Assembly: GCA_036924285.1 (NCBI GenBank)
Contig: JAYKYS010000001.1
Coordinates: 11,495,501-11,559,500 of the forward strand
DNA from: Asterella californica
Taxonomy: Eukaryota > Streptophyta > Marchantiopsida > Marchantiales > Aytoniaceae
Direction of reading: 5' to 3'
Length of the DNA: 64,000 nucleotides
This document shows positions 52,875 to 62,970 of this stretch, piece by piece. The translations under genes and the position numbers were made by a program. The stretch's first letter is position 1. The number at the start of each line of letters is the position of its first letter. The notes under the pieces were generated by a model. That model made no database searches. It was not told where the DNA came from and saw only the letters and a program-made list of their open reading frames with translations.

Positions 52875-53448
52875 CAGTCAACCTCATCTTCAAGTCTGCA
52901 ACTTGATCGCCATCTTGAAGTTGCAACTCGGCCATGATCCCCTCTAGATCCATGCTCATCACATCTCTTCACCAACCTCCCATCCAATCACCCTCTCTAA
53001 ATCTACACATCTTTCAATATGCGAAGACATAGAAAGAATAACCCATCATACCATAGAAATGTCTTCCATCCGTCTTGTAGAACCTCACCATAGAGATTTG
53101 TGACCCAAATGTCGTAGTAGACATCACCCATCCTCCCAATCATCACCGCATATCTTGACTGTAACCCTCAACCTCAAGTCTATACATGTCATCATATGTA
53201 TCCAACTCTTCATTTTTTTTTCTAAAAAAAAGAACCACACTGCTGCAACCAAAATCCTCAACCGCAACCATCATTGTCTCGCTGTACAATGGTATCCTCC
53301 TCAACCATCATCCTCCTTGCTCTCTTCTTCTGAAAACCTTACAACCTCCCAAGCATCATTATCTCAACCCAAATCACCTTCAGCAATGGCTTCTCCCTTG
53401 TAAGCCATCCTTACCCATCATCTTATACCCGTAGCCTCAAGAGTGTCC
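52875..53448. other. Unassigned 574 bp between G2 and C
   Basis: Pyrimidine-rich on the plus strand, with a short poly-T/poly-A patch near 53210-53230. It may be degraded internal sequence of element D, because D gag-pro stops at C's other side (61225). Translation on the minus strand has many stops and I could not align it to B. Small plus-strand frames at 53155-53434 look random. Confidence 0.35.
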
Positions 53449-54230
53449 TGTGACCCTCAAGCTTGCTACCGGTCCTGTCTCTCACCCAGGGTAAACCTCT
53501 GATGGCCTTTGAGGGGATGCATCATGGAACTAGGAGGCCTCGACTAAATCCAACTCTCACATTCTCATATCTCTTCCTCACTGAGAACGGGAACTCTCAT
53601 GGAGACGCAGAGATGAAAAACACACCCTTTATAGATATGGCCTAACGGCTTCCAAATACAAGGCAAAGGGAGGATGAGGGATCACTCCACAACCCCTCTA
53701 TTTATACTACTGCAGATTTACCATGGTAACTTCTTGTAAATCTGATTTACTGCAATTTACCGAGACCAAGTCAAAGGTAAAAGTCCTAAGTCAAGAGTAG
53801 ATTTCTCCTCTTTTGACTCTACTCTAATAATTAGGATCCTTCTAGAAGTATAAAGGAATCTTTAAAAGGAATCTCGGATTGCTCCTTACAAGACAAAATA
53901 CTAACACATAATTGAGTCAAAAAGGTCAACAACCCTCTTGATTGTTTGACCCTTAAGTCTCTACAACCAATAAAAATCAGTCACGCATAAGACAAGAGTG
54001 TATTGTTCACATCCTTGTCATTTTATGCACAACCAAACAAATAGTAGTTCTCACACTTTAGAATATTCTAATATTCTGTCCTCAAATACCTCCAGGTCTA
54101 ACTGTGACTACTCCTAGGTATCTATCACTAACTTAGAGTATGGTCTAGCCTTGGGACTTATTTAGAAAGCTCACCACACATAGTTATAACTATCCATATA
54201 TTTACTACTATGCAACCCCTAGATGTTACA
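53449..54230 (-). repeat. Element C 3' LTR (782 bp)
   Basis: Minus-strand TGTAACATC...GGGTCACA. TATAAATA on the minus strand at 53699-53706. Polypurine tract GGGGGTAAA at about 54231-54240. Confidence 0.94.
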
Positions 54231-54313
54231 TTTACCCCCGGACTAAGTTTTCACTCCGTCCTCGGAGTGAACGACGACTTTTCTTTGATGAAAGAGCTTG
54301 AGCTTGTCGTGAT

Positions 54314-55393
54314 TCACCCGGTCAAACCTCCTCCTCCTAGCTCTTTCAAGTCGTATGTAAAATTACTCCACACCTTCTCGACGATGAAAGGACCAAAGTA
54401 ACGTGGAAGGAACTTCTTCCTAGCTCTCTTATACCTAATGGCATCAAAAAGCATTACCATATCTCCTTCCTTGAACGGCTTCACTTCTCTCTTACCGAGA
54501 CGCTTGTCGTAATATTTCTTCTGACGTTCTTGCGCCTTCTTCATCTGAACCATTGCTTTAACCACTCGTGCTTCCTCCAACTCCAATAGTTGCTCTCTTC
54601 TAGACTTCTCGGCTGCTGCTCCAATCCACCTCTTTAATCTCTTATGGACAGTTTGAAAGGTAGGTAAATCAAACTGTATGGGCAACTTCGATTCCACACC
54701 ATAAACAAGATGAAAAGGAGTGTACCCCGCCGAAGTCTTCGTAGTAGTCCTATACTCCCACAAGATTGCATGTAACCTCTTATCCCAGTTGTGCTTCGCA
54801 TCCTCCATATCAGCATCCTTGGCCAGCATCGTACACAAGGTATGATTGGTCTTCTCAGCTAACCCGTTAGCGTTCGATTTGTAAGAAGTTGTCACTCGCG
54901 GCTTGATGGAGAAATGTTCCAACATAGCGGTTGTGATGCTTCCCACAAATTCACCTCCTCTATCAAAAACCAACTCAATAGGGCATCCAAACCTAGTAAT
55001 GATCTGTTCCCATAAGAAACGACCAACCTCTTCCTCATTTGTGGCTTTAAGGGGTCTGGCTTCCACCCACTTGGTCAGATAGTCGGTTGCAATCACGATA
55101 TATCTGTTGCCACGAGGGGTCTTGTTTAAAGGGCCGACATGATCAATTCCCCACTTCTCAAACGGACCTAACACCGGAACTGATCTCAAGGGAGGAGTGC
55201 TAGTAGACTTCTTGGCAAAGGCTTGGCACACATCGCAAGTTCTGCAATACTCCAGACAATCCTTGAAAATACCCTTCCAATGATATCCAGCGTCTAAGAT
55301 TTTGAAAGCCGTCACCTTACCAGCAAAGTGACCACCACATACAGGCCCATCGTGGAACTCCAGCATCAACCTTGCAGCTTCCTCCTTGCCCAC
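54314..55393 (-). pseudogene. Element C integrase
   Basis: A 359-residue frame: zinc region (LEFHDGPVCGGH...CDVCQ), catalytic KWGIDHVGPL (first Asp), FDRGGEF (second Asp; J has SDRGGEF) and NGLAEKTN (Glu), then GKREVKPFKEGDMVML and RYFGPFIVEKVW of the C-terminal domain. It is in a different frame from the RT part upstream (overlap at 55366-55393), a small frameshift. The C-terminus ends abnormally (GGGGLTG) by another frameshift compared with J'. Otherwise intact. Confidence 0.9.
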
Positions 55394-57270
55394 ACTCGTC
55401 GTAGTAATCCATCTGCACCTTGATGGAAAAGAACTCCTTCAACAATGGTGTATGGCTTACACCTCCTCATTAGAGCATTTCTCTCTCTCGCTCGCATACC
55501 TTCAAGAAATGATCCGTCAGAAAGGAAATTCCACACCTCCTTGTACTCTTCCGGCACCTCGCTGCTCAACGTGATGGTCATCAAGTCTTCATCCGGAAAA
55601 GTATCATCTAATGGTTCTTCCCCCAATTCATCGTAAGCTCTAGACAACAAATCTGCGTTGGCATGCTTCCTCCCCGGTCTATCCTCAATGACGTAATCAT
55701 ATTCTGCCATGAGGATCTTCCATTGAGCTATCCTTCCCTCCGCATTGGGCTTATTGAAGATGTACTTCAAAGCTTTGTGATCAGTCACTATAGAAAATTT
55801 TCCTCCTAACAAATAGTGCCGAAACTTCTTCAAAGCAAAGATTACGGCCAATCCTTCTCTCTCTGTCACAGAATAGTTCTTCTCAGCCTGCACCATCTGT
55901 CTACTAGCATAAGCTATTGGATGGTCGTGTCCATTCTCATCTAACTGACTCAAGGTACATCCAGTCGCAACATTGGATGCATCAGTATAAACAATGAATG
56001 ACTTACTCCAGTCAGGTTTGGCGAGGATTGGGGCTATCACCAATGCCTTCTTCAACTCTTCAAACGCCTCCTTAGCCTTCTGATCTTGAAGTATCAGCTC
56101 GAAGACTACACCCTTCTTCATGTAGTTGGTCAACGATTGAGCTTTATTGGAAAAAGATGAGATGAATCTACGATAATATCCCACCATCCCAAGAAATTGT
56201 CTCAACTTGGTCAAGCTAGTAGGGAATGGTAGTTCGACTATCTTCTTCACCTTGTCTGGATCCACTCCAATTCCATTTTTGGAGACGATGTGCCCCAACA
56301 GCAAACCCTCCTCGTATCCAAAAATGCACTTTTCTGGATTCAGGGATGCATTAGCTTGCTCCAGTCGCTCTAAGACTTTGATCAGATGATCAAAGTGATC
56401 CTCCTTCCGCCCATACACACAAAAGTCATCAATGACTAAGTCATTGATGACTTAGTCATTGATGACTTAGTCATTGATGACTTAGTCATTTCTTGGGAAG
56501 TCTCTAACAAACTTCCCAAGAAACGGTTCGAACACTTTGTTCATGAATCGTTGAAAAGTAGCTGGAGCATTACATAACCCGAACGGCATCACACGAAACG
56601 CAAATGTACCCCACGGAGTAGTGAAGGTCGTTAAGTGTTGATGCTCCGGTACTATATGGATCTGGTTATATCCACTATAACCGTCTCCAAAACTGTATCA
56701 TTCGTGACCTGCGACTTCTTCCAAGATCTCATCGATGAATGACAACGGGTAGTAATCCTTCTTCGTGACTGCATTCAACTTCTTGTAATCCACACATACG
56801 CGAAGCTTACCGTTCTTCTTCTTCACGATCACGATGGGTGATACCCATTCTGAATTCTCCACTTCATAAATGAACCCAGCTTCCTTCAGTTTATCAATCT
56901 CTTCTTTGACGATCACTGTTGTTGGTGGGCTGATCCTCCGTTGCTTTTGTCGAACAGGTCTCGCGTCCTCCTCCACGTCGATCCGATGGGTCTCCAATGT
57001 CACCTCCTTCAGATCCTTATAGTTGAAAGCAAACACGTGGATGTACTTTCTGAATATCTCCAAGAATCTTCTCTTCTCCTCCGAAGTCACCTTGGGACCA
57101 AACTTGATGGTTCCTAGTCTTCGCTCTAGCTCCTCTCTACTTAATTTTGTTTTGTCCGGGTCCTTCTCAACAGATGGACGAGGGAGCAAATCGATTTGCT
57201 CCAATATGAGGCGTGATGCAATCCATATCAAACTCCTCACCTTCTGACGTCCCCTCGTCAGAAGAACCAC
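55366..57270 (-). pseudogene. Element C reverse transcriptase and RNase H
   Basis: 57270-56698: pre-RT and first RT motifs (FAFNYKDLKEVTLETHRIDV, SEWVSPIVIVKKKNGKLRVC, KKDYYPLSFIDEILEEV). 56418-55366: from just after the catalytic box (YGRKEDHFDHLIKVL) through RNase H (FIVYTDASNVATGC, DHKALKYIFNK, ADLLSRAYDE). Between them, 56697-56419 still encodes RT (FGLCNAPATFQRFM) but has a stop near 56697, and a 15-bp tandem expansion at 56441-56490 puts three TAA codons just before the catalytic IDDF. Confidence 0.9.
56441..56490. repeat. 15-bp tandem repeat (3.3 copies) at the RT active-site codons
   Basis: Unit TCATTGATGACTTAG at 56441, 56456 and 56471, plus five more bases. The unit resembles an inverted-plus-direct copy of the VIDD coding sequence (minus-strand GTCATTGATGAC). 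Confidence 0.92.
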
Positions 57271-57316
57271 CCGTATCTACTCCGTAGACACTTCCACTAT
57301 CTTCGGTTTCTGATTC

Positions 57317-57319
57317 TCA
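57317..57319 (-). promoter_or_regulatory. Conserved UGA between gag-pro and pol (C)
   Basis: Same residue position as in J (25598-25600). The next codons (ESETEDSGSVYGVDTGG) resemble those of J (ESDMEDDQSVSEGDTGD). A frameshift farther on breaks C before RT. Confidence 0.5.
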
Positions 57320-59149
57320 ATAGTCGCTGGTTGGTCTATCAGAATCAGAAGTTACACAGCCACCACTTGAGAGAGGCACCTTTACTCGATGGTTGCTAGG
57401 TCCTATTCTCAAGTAACCCTTGTGCCATCTATCAGTTGTACGAACGGCTCTCAACCAAGGTCTTCCAAGGAGCAAGTCATAACTGGAATCTTTCAGAATT
57501 TGAAAAGACATCAAGGTTTGTACCCCCATAACCGACACCACTACTTTCTCTAGGACTCCGAGAGGTCTCACCCTTTGCTTGTTTGCCATACCAACAATGA
57601 TGCTCGCCGGTCTCGTGGGTTTCATCCCCAACCGCTTCATCAAACGTTCAGATATCGCATTCACAGCAGAACCTCCGTCCACCAATACATCAGGTACAAA
57701 GTGTCCATTCAAACGAACCTCGAACTTGGATGCTTTAGTGCATACCTCAGAGGCCTGAGCATCCACTACACCAACTCCCACACTTGAGACGTTGATCTTG
57801 CCCTTAGATTTCTTCTTCTTGGTCCTTCGCGAGCTCAATCCTCCTCGAAGCTCTCTCCTCAAGCTTGGGTTGAGTGCGATCAATTGACCCACCGTTATGT
57901 TGGCTTTTTGCGTGCCAACATCCTCCACTACGTCATACCTAGGTTGAGCAGCTGAAATGGTGAAATCCTCCATTCCCAGCTTCTTCCTAGGCTCCTTCTG
58001 AGAAGAAGACATAGTGCTGGAACGAGTGCTCCTACTTTGAGAATCCCCAATGATCATAGGTTCCTCTGAAAACCTCGTCCTCTTCCTCTCGTGAGCTAAG
58101 AGTTCCACTTGAGAGTAAGAGCATTCTCCTCTCTCATAAACGTTTGGCACCTTCACCGCATCGATTGTGGCAACTCCTTTGTCTTTGTTTTGTGGCGGGA
58201 CTCCTCCGCCCATATTTCCTCTTGTACCCTCATTGTTCCGTCCTCCATTTTGGATGGAGTGTGGGCAATTCCTTTGAAAATGAGGACCACCACATCCGTA
58301 GCACGAGATACCACCGAATTCATTTTGAGGCCCTCGATTGAAATTTCCTCCATAACCTCGTTGGCCTCCTCCTCCTCCTTGGTTCCTCCGCTCTTTCAAC
58401 TGCACTACATTGATCTTCAGATCCGCCAACGTTTCTGTTATCTGTCTTAGCTCATCTTGAATATTAGGCGTCGGAGGGTTGACAGCAACCACAACAGGTG
58501 TGTTAACCACAGCAGAGGTGTTAACCACAGAAGGCGTCGGGATTCTCTGAGCAGCTCTACCACCGAGTGTAATCCCTGCAACACTTGCCGTCTTTGCTTC
58601 TCCTAGAAGAACGTCATCATCTTCCAAACTCTCTTTCATTCGAACTGCAATTTCAATCGCCTTCGCCTTCGTGGTGGGCTTCTCGTACTTCACCTGAGTT
58701 CTGATTTGAGGCCTCAAACCTGCCACAAAGTTCTTGGTAAGCATGGCCACAATTCCCACCATTGTAGCTTCCACATTATCACCACTCTTCTTCAGTATAG
58801 TCTTGAAACGAGCCTCCAACTTCTCGGTCCTTTCTGCATACACCTTCACCTTCTCTGCATCTCCTTGCTTCAAGAAGGTCACCTAGGTCATGAGCTTCTC
58901 ATAGCTCTCATCTGGCAGAAAGTTCTCAATTAGAGCCTCCGTCAAGCTTTCCCATGTATCCATCTCAATCTTGTTCCTTCTGTATTCCTCATACCAAGTC
59001 AATGCGGTATCCTCTAAGAAATCAAGTAATAGTGATGCCCACTCTTCCTTCTTCCTCTCATGGTTTCCTATGCATGCTCGCTTGAAATCTCGCACAAAGG
59101 TTTCTACATCCTCACCATCCTTTCCATAGAAAACCGGAAGCTTCCCCAT
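57317..59149 (-). pseudogene. Element C Gag and aspartic protease
   Basis: Starts MGKLPVFYGKDGEDVETFVR at 59149 with a typical Gag block (ALTWYEEYRRNKIEMDTWES, NFLPDESYEKL). One TAG at 58885-58883 interrupts it; the next frame (58882-57317, 521 residues) continues with FLKQGDAEKVKVYAERTEKL. Zinc knuckle CYGCGGPHFQRNC near residue 191 of that frame; protease VDGGSAVNAISERL near 400, then YDLLLGRPWLRAV. Ends DRPTSDY at a UGA shared with J. Apart from the TAG the frame is open. Confidence 0.9.
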
Positions 59150-59366
59150 CTTAAATTCTTGATGTCTTCTCCTCTCCTCAACACGATATCTCTCTTCGTT
59201 TTCTAGTATAGGATGAACATTACTAACTCCATGCGAGCATAGTCAACCATCGGTAGCAAGAAGGGAAAAGGTTCCACCATAATCGCCTGCGCTATCTCCT
59301 CACCGAACGTATGCATGAGTCGCATCCTCATTGTCACCTTCTCCACCATCTGGATTATCATCTCCA

Positions 59367-59837
59367 TCATGCGTTAGCTGAATTTTCGTCTGAAGATGGC
59401 AGCTTCTCCGTTTCAACTCCTTGCTCCTCTCTCAATCTTCTAGACGTAGATGCCAACAGTGCAATCACGTCTCCACACTCGTGCTCCTTTGGCAAACCCT
59501 CAATTCCACAGTTTGAGCAGATGTTTTCGTCTTTAAAAACATGCGAAGGAGACGATGGACCAACTCGGAGACCTAGATCGATAGAACTCCTTCCTTCACG
59601 AGGGTTTTCTCTCTTGAATCTCACGGGACAAATTGCTGCATAGTGACCCAACCCTCTACAAAAGTAGCACCACGGTTCGGTCCTCAACTTCTTCTTGGAA
59701 GAGTCTTGCTTGTTTCTCTCCGTTCTCTCTTCAAATTCGACCTTTAACTCTCTAGAACGTTCGTCCACACCCACTATGACATCAAGATTTTGAGGAAGGT
59801 TCCTAAGCCTCACTACCCACTCTTTCTGACCCTCCAT
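59367..59837 (-). CDS. Zinc-knuckle ORF upstream of C gag (156 residues)
   Basis: Starts MEGQKEWVVRLRNLPQNLDV. It has a clear CCHC knuckle CYFCRGLGHYAAICP near residues 57-71 and a second Cys cluster (CSNCGIEGLPKEHEC). It lies between the micro-ORF and gag. J has no equivalent in this position. CCHC knuckles bind single-stranded nucleic acid; this looks like a Gag/nucleocapsid fragment of another element type, or an accessory protein. Start at the first ATG of the open frame. Confidence 0.6.
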   Translation of the reverse strand: MEGQKEWVVRLRNLPQNLDVIVGVDERSRELKVEFEERTERNKQDSSKKKLRTEPWCYFCRGLGHYAAICPVRFKRENPREGRSSIDLGLRVGPSSPSHVFKDENICSNCGIEGLPKEHECGDVIALLASTSRRLREEQGVETEKLPSSDENSANA

Positions 59838-60220
59838 GATCTCGACTTAAATTTGACCCAATGCAGATTTTGATCGATTGGACTACCAGCTGAACTTCTG
59901 ACAACGATATCTTGAGCTCTGTAGCTCCAAAACTAGTGATCTTTGGATCAATAGATAGATCAGGAGCTTCTCCAGTCCGTCGTGAAGTTTCAAGGACGTC
60001 CGAGAAATACAGAGAAAATGACAATGACTGTAAACTCGATCAGAAAGTGAATCGTCTACACCTTCGGACTCTTAGTCTCTCCTCCTTTTAGTCACAACGA
60101 TAAGAACTATCACTCAAAGAACCTGATAAGAGTGATCTGATGCTCTACCCTCATGAACATATAGGATTATATGAACCACTCTACTCTCAGATTTAAACTC
60201 TAACACTCGACACGTTCTCT
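59838..60220 (-). other. Leader stretch of C without clear gene
   Basis: Between the micro-ORF and the zinc-knuckle ORF. Only short frames (for example 59803-60024) with no recognisable protein. Intron or leader function is possible. Confidence 0.4.
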
Positions 60221-60397
60221 TCAGTTGATTCTAACTAGAATGTACAAGATGACCTCGAATGCATCGTAGATGACAACCGTATACACGAATGGCTCTAAGG
60301 TCTCTAGCATGGCAGTAGCTCTAGCCTCTCCAAGAGTTCTCTCGATATGCTCTCTCATAACGTCCTTCTGTCTGATGTAAAACTGCACGCGAAACAT
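60221..60397 (-). CDS. Conserved micro-ORF after the primer site (58 residues), C copy
   Basis: Starts MFRVQFYIRQKDVMREHIER and continues with LEPFVYTVVIYDAFEVILYI. Aligns without gaps to J 22749-22919 over nearly all its length, with many synonymous changes. Its start lies 25 bases inside the tRNA-Glu primer site. The hydrophobic C-terminal half is conserved; the tail (VRIN versus FFT) is not. The real start could be upstream in the same frame (60478), but that part lies in the LTR and primer site and is not conserved. Confidence 0.75.
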   Translation of the reverse strand: MFRVQFYIRQKDVMREHIERTLGEARATAMLETLEPFVYTVVIYDAFEVILYILVRIN

Positions 60398-60421
60398 ATC
60401 TCTCAAGTCTCCTAGTGAGGT

Positions 60422-60438
60422 CCCGGCAACGGAACCAA
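60422..60438 (-). other. Primer-binding site of C (tRNA-Glu)
   Basis: Minus-strand TGGTTCCGTTGCCGGGA, identical to J 22708-22724; four bases separate it from the LTR. Confidence 0.9.
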
Positions 60439-60442
60439 AAAT

Positions 60443-61224
60443 GTGACCCTCAAGCTTGCTACCGGTCCTGTCTCTCACCCAGGGTAAACCTCTGATGGCC
60501 TTTGAGGGGGCGCATCATGGAACTAGGAGGTCTCGACTAAATCCAACTCTCACATTCTCATATCTCTTCCTCATTGGGAACGGGAACTCTCATGGAGACG
60601 CAGAGATGAAAAACACACCCTTTATAGATATGGCCTAACGGCTTCCAAATACAAGGCAAAGGGAGGATGAGGGATCACTCCACAACCCCTCTATTTATAC
60701 TACTGCAGATTTACCATGGTAACTTCTTGTAAATCTGATTTACTGCAATTTACCGAGACCAAGTCAAAGGTAAAAGTCTTAAGTCAAGAGTAGATTTCTC
60801 CTCTTTTGACTCTACTCTAATAATTAGGATCCTTCTAGAAGTATAAAGGAATCTTTGAAAGGAATCTCGGATTGCTCCTTACAAGACAAAATACTAACAC
60901 ATAATTGAGTCAAAAAGGTCAACAACCCTCTTGATTGTTTGACCCTTAAGTCTCTACAACCAATAAAAATCAGTCACGCATAAGACAAGAGTGTATTATT
61001 CACATCCTTGTCATTTTATGCACAACCAAACAAAATAGTAGTTCTCACACTTTAGAATATTCTAATATTCTGTCCTCAAATACCTCCAACTCTAACTGTG
61101 ACTACTCCTAGTTATCTGTCACTAACTTAGAGTATGGTCTAGCCTTGGGACTTATATAGAAGGCTCACCACACATAGTTATAACTATCCATATATTTACT
61201 ACTATGCAACCCCTAGATGTTACA
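60443..61224 (-). repeat. Element C 5' LTR (782 bp)
   Basis: Partner of 53449-54230, with TATAAATA on the minus strand at 60692-60699. Confidence 0.94.
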
Positions 61225-62775
61225 GTCCGTCCACTCTCCTTCACCCTCAGCATGTCTGTCCTTGATGATGTCAATGATGACATCATGGATTCCCCTTGTA
61301 GCTGCACCCAAGACCTCCCGTGATAAGAACCCAACTTGTGCATCTCGAATGTGCTCCTCTCAACCTCCCTTCACATCCATCACTGTATCAATATCTGGTT
61401 GTTGTATGTCTACAACTAGGTCACTCATATCCACTGTCTGCACCCCAACCATCTCCTCTGGTTGTGAAGGATCGTCCTCCATTGCTTGTTCAGGAAGAAC
61501 AGTTTCTTGTTGAATCTTATCCTCCTCAACTTGGTTCTCTGAAGAAGTCTCTTCTTGTCCCTTCTTCTTGCTCTGCATCGTGGATGCAATATCCAACTTG
61601 AGCTCGCTTGGATCCACATGCTCATCCGAATCATCCATATGGAGATCATGCTCAATCTCCTCCACCCTAGCATCATAACTTGTAGCTTCAATAGCTACAA
61701 CTGCATGTGCCGTAAAGTAATCATCCACAAACTTCTTCATCCCTCCTTTACCAACGTTGGCTTGAAGGAGAGTACCCGTACTTGTGAATGCAACCTTTCC
61801 ATCCTCTCAAGAAATAACCTCAAGTTGCAAAGACTCTGCAAAGTCGATGCAATCGTCCCATTGATGGTCAGTACCATCACACCACAGGCAATGATGTACC
61901 CAAGCTGGTTTGGGTATAAGCTCCATCTTGGTCGACGATCTCTTATCCTCCAACCTAGTAACCTTAGCTTGCAGATCTTGCATCTTTTGCTGTAGGTCCT
62001 CGATGGTTGGATCCTTCTCTTCTACAAAAACACAACTGGAGGTTGAACCTCAGATACTATCCGAACTGATATAGTCAGCGCTGCAGGTGTCAATCTTATA
62101 ACACTTTCCCTTGTACGTCTCCAGACAAGAAGCTCAACCGCTTCATGCACAACCTCTCAATTCCTTGTCAACCCTTCTTCTTCCTCTCCGTCCTCCAGAA
62201 GTAGCTCCAGTTGTTCCTGCCATGGTTCGTCTGCAGCTTGAAGAAACAACTCCGTCTTGTAGATCTCCAAGGTTAGCTTCTCCACCCGAGATAGTTGAGA
62301 GAATTGTCTCTCAAACTCCTCTAACAGCTCTGTACGCTACAAACTCTTGCTGGATCGGTTAACCCATTCCAGAAATGATTTCTTTGTTACTCGATCTGAG
62401 TTTCTCAAGAAATACTCCTCCCTCAGCGCATGTGAAAATGTATCTCAGTTCCTCCCAAAATGCTTTGTTAGACCATTCACATGCTCTCTTATCTCCGGCA
62501 CCGCAGCGAGTTCGAATGTCTCGATCATCTCCTTCTCCGATACTTGATCCAAATCCATCTCCGTCTTGTAACATCTCAAATAGTTTGAGATGTCTTTCTC
62601 ATCAAATAGATAGAGCTTGTCGATCACCCTCCGAAGCACCTTCGTCTCCAAAGCCTTCTTTTGTTGGTTCTCTTGCTCTTGTCACATAAACAAAGTGAAG
62701 GCTTGAAACAATCGTGTAGTTGCTACATCCAACTGCATCTCTGGTATACCCTCTGATCCATCCATCTTGTCCATA
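61225..62775 (-). pseudogene. Element D Gag and gag-pro linker (degraded)
   Basis: Minus strand, several stops and frame changes. Recognisable blocks shared with B: a Gag segment with ISNYLRCYKTEMDLDQVSEK and ELAAVPEIREHV (62445-62651), FLEWVNRSSKSL, LFLQAADEPWQEQLELLLED, GMKKFVDDYFTAHAVVAIEA (61360-61740 frame), and IHDVIIDIIKDRHAEG just before C (B has FHEVIIDIIKRKRQ). The order is the same as in B. It shows that B's gag was once continuous across the place of the 37-bp foldback. Confidence 0.8.
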
Positions 62776-62943
62776 GTCATGGCTCGTCTCATCCTCCCAT
62801 CGTCCCATGATCCCAAGCATCTACATATCCATCATCCGAGGTCCGCAACATCCTCCCGAACAACAGTATCCATCCTCATCCTCGTTCATGATTGTTGATC
62901 TCTTCTTCCAAGTTCTAACACACAAAACTCTCCACCCCAGACC

Positions 62944-62961
62944 TTCACGTCGAGTTCATCA
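62944..62961 (-). other. Candidate primer-binding site of D
   Basis: Minus-strand TGATGAACTCGACGTGAA, one base different from B 12544-12561, about 10 bases inside the LTR-like boundary. Confidence 0.5.
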
Positions 62962-62970
62962 CCGATATCA

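Larger units (their letters stand above)
53449..61224 (-). mobile_element. Element C, J-type Ty3/gypsy retrotransposon (7.8 kb)
   Basis: LTRs at 53449-54230 and 60443-61224 (782 bp each, about 14 differences by eye). Flanks GTCC at 53445-53448 and 61225-61228. On the minus strand: tRNA-Glu primer site, micro-ORF, a zinc-knuckle ORF, gag-pro, UGA, pol. It splits the gag-pro region of D. Damaged by a stop in gag, frameshifts in pol, and a 15-bp repeat expansion at the RT active site. Confidence 0.93.

Noticed and set aside
53155..53645. Small plus-strand frames near the C 3' LTR, and the twin at 60456-60638
   Set aside because: The second set is simply LTR sequence present in both LTRs, antisense to the element; the first is low-complexity.
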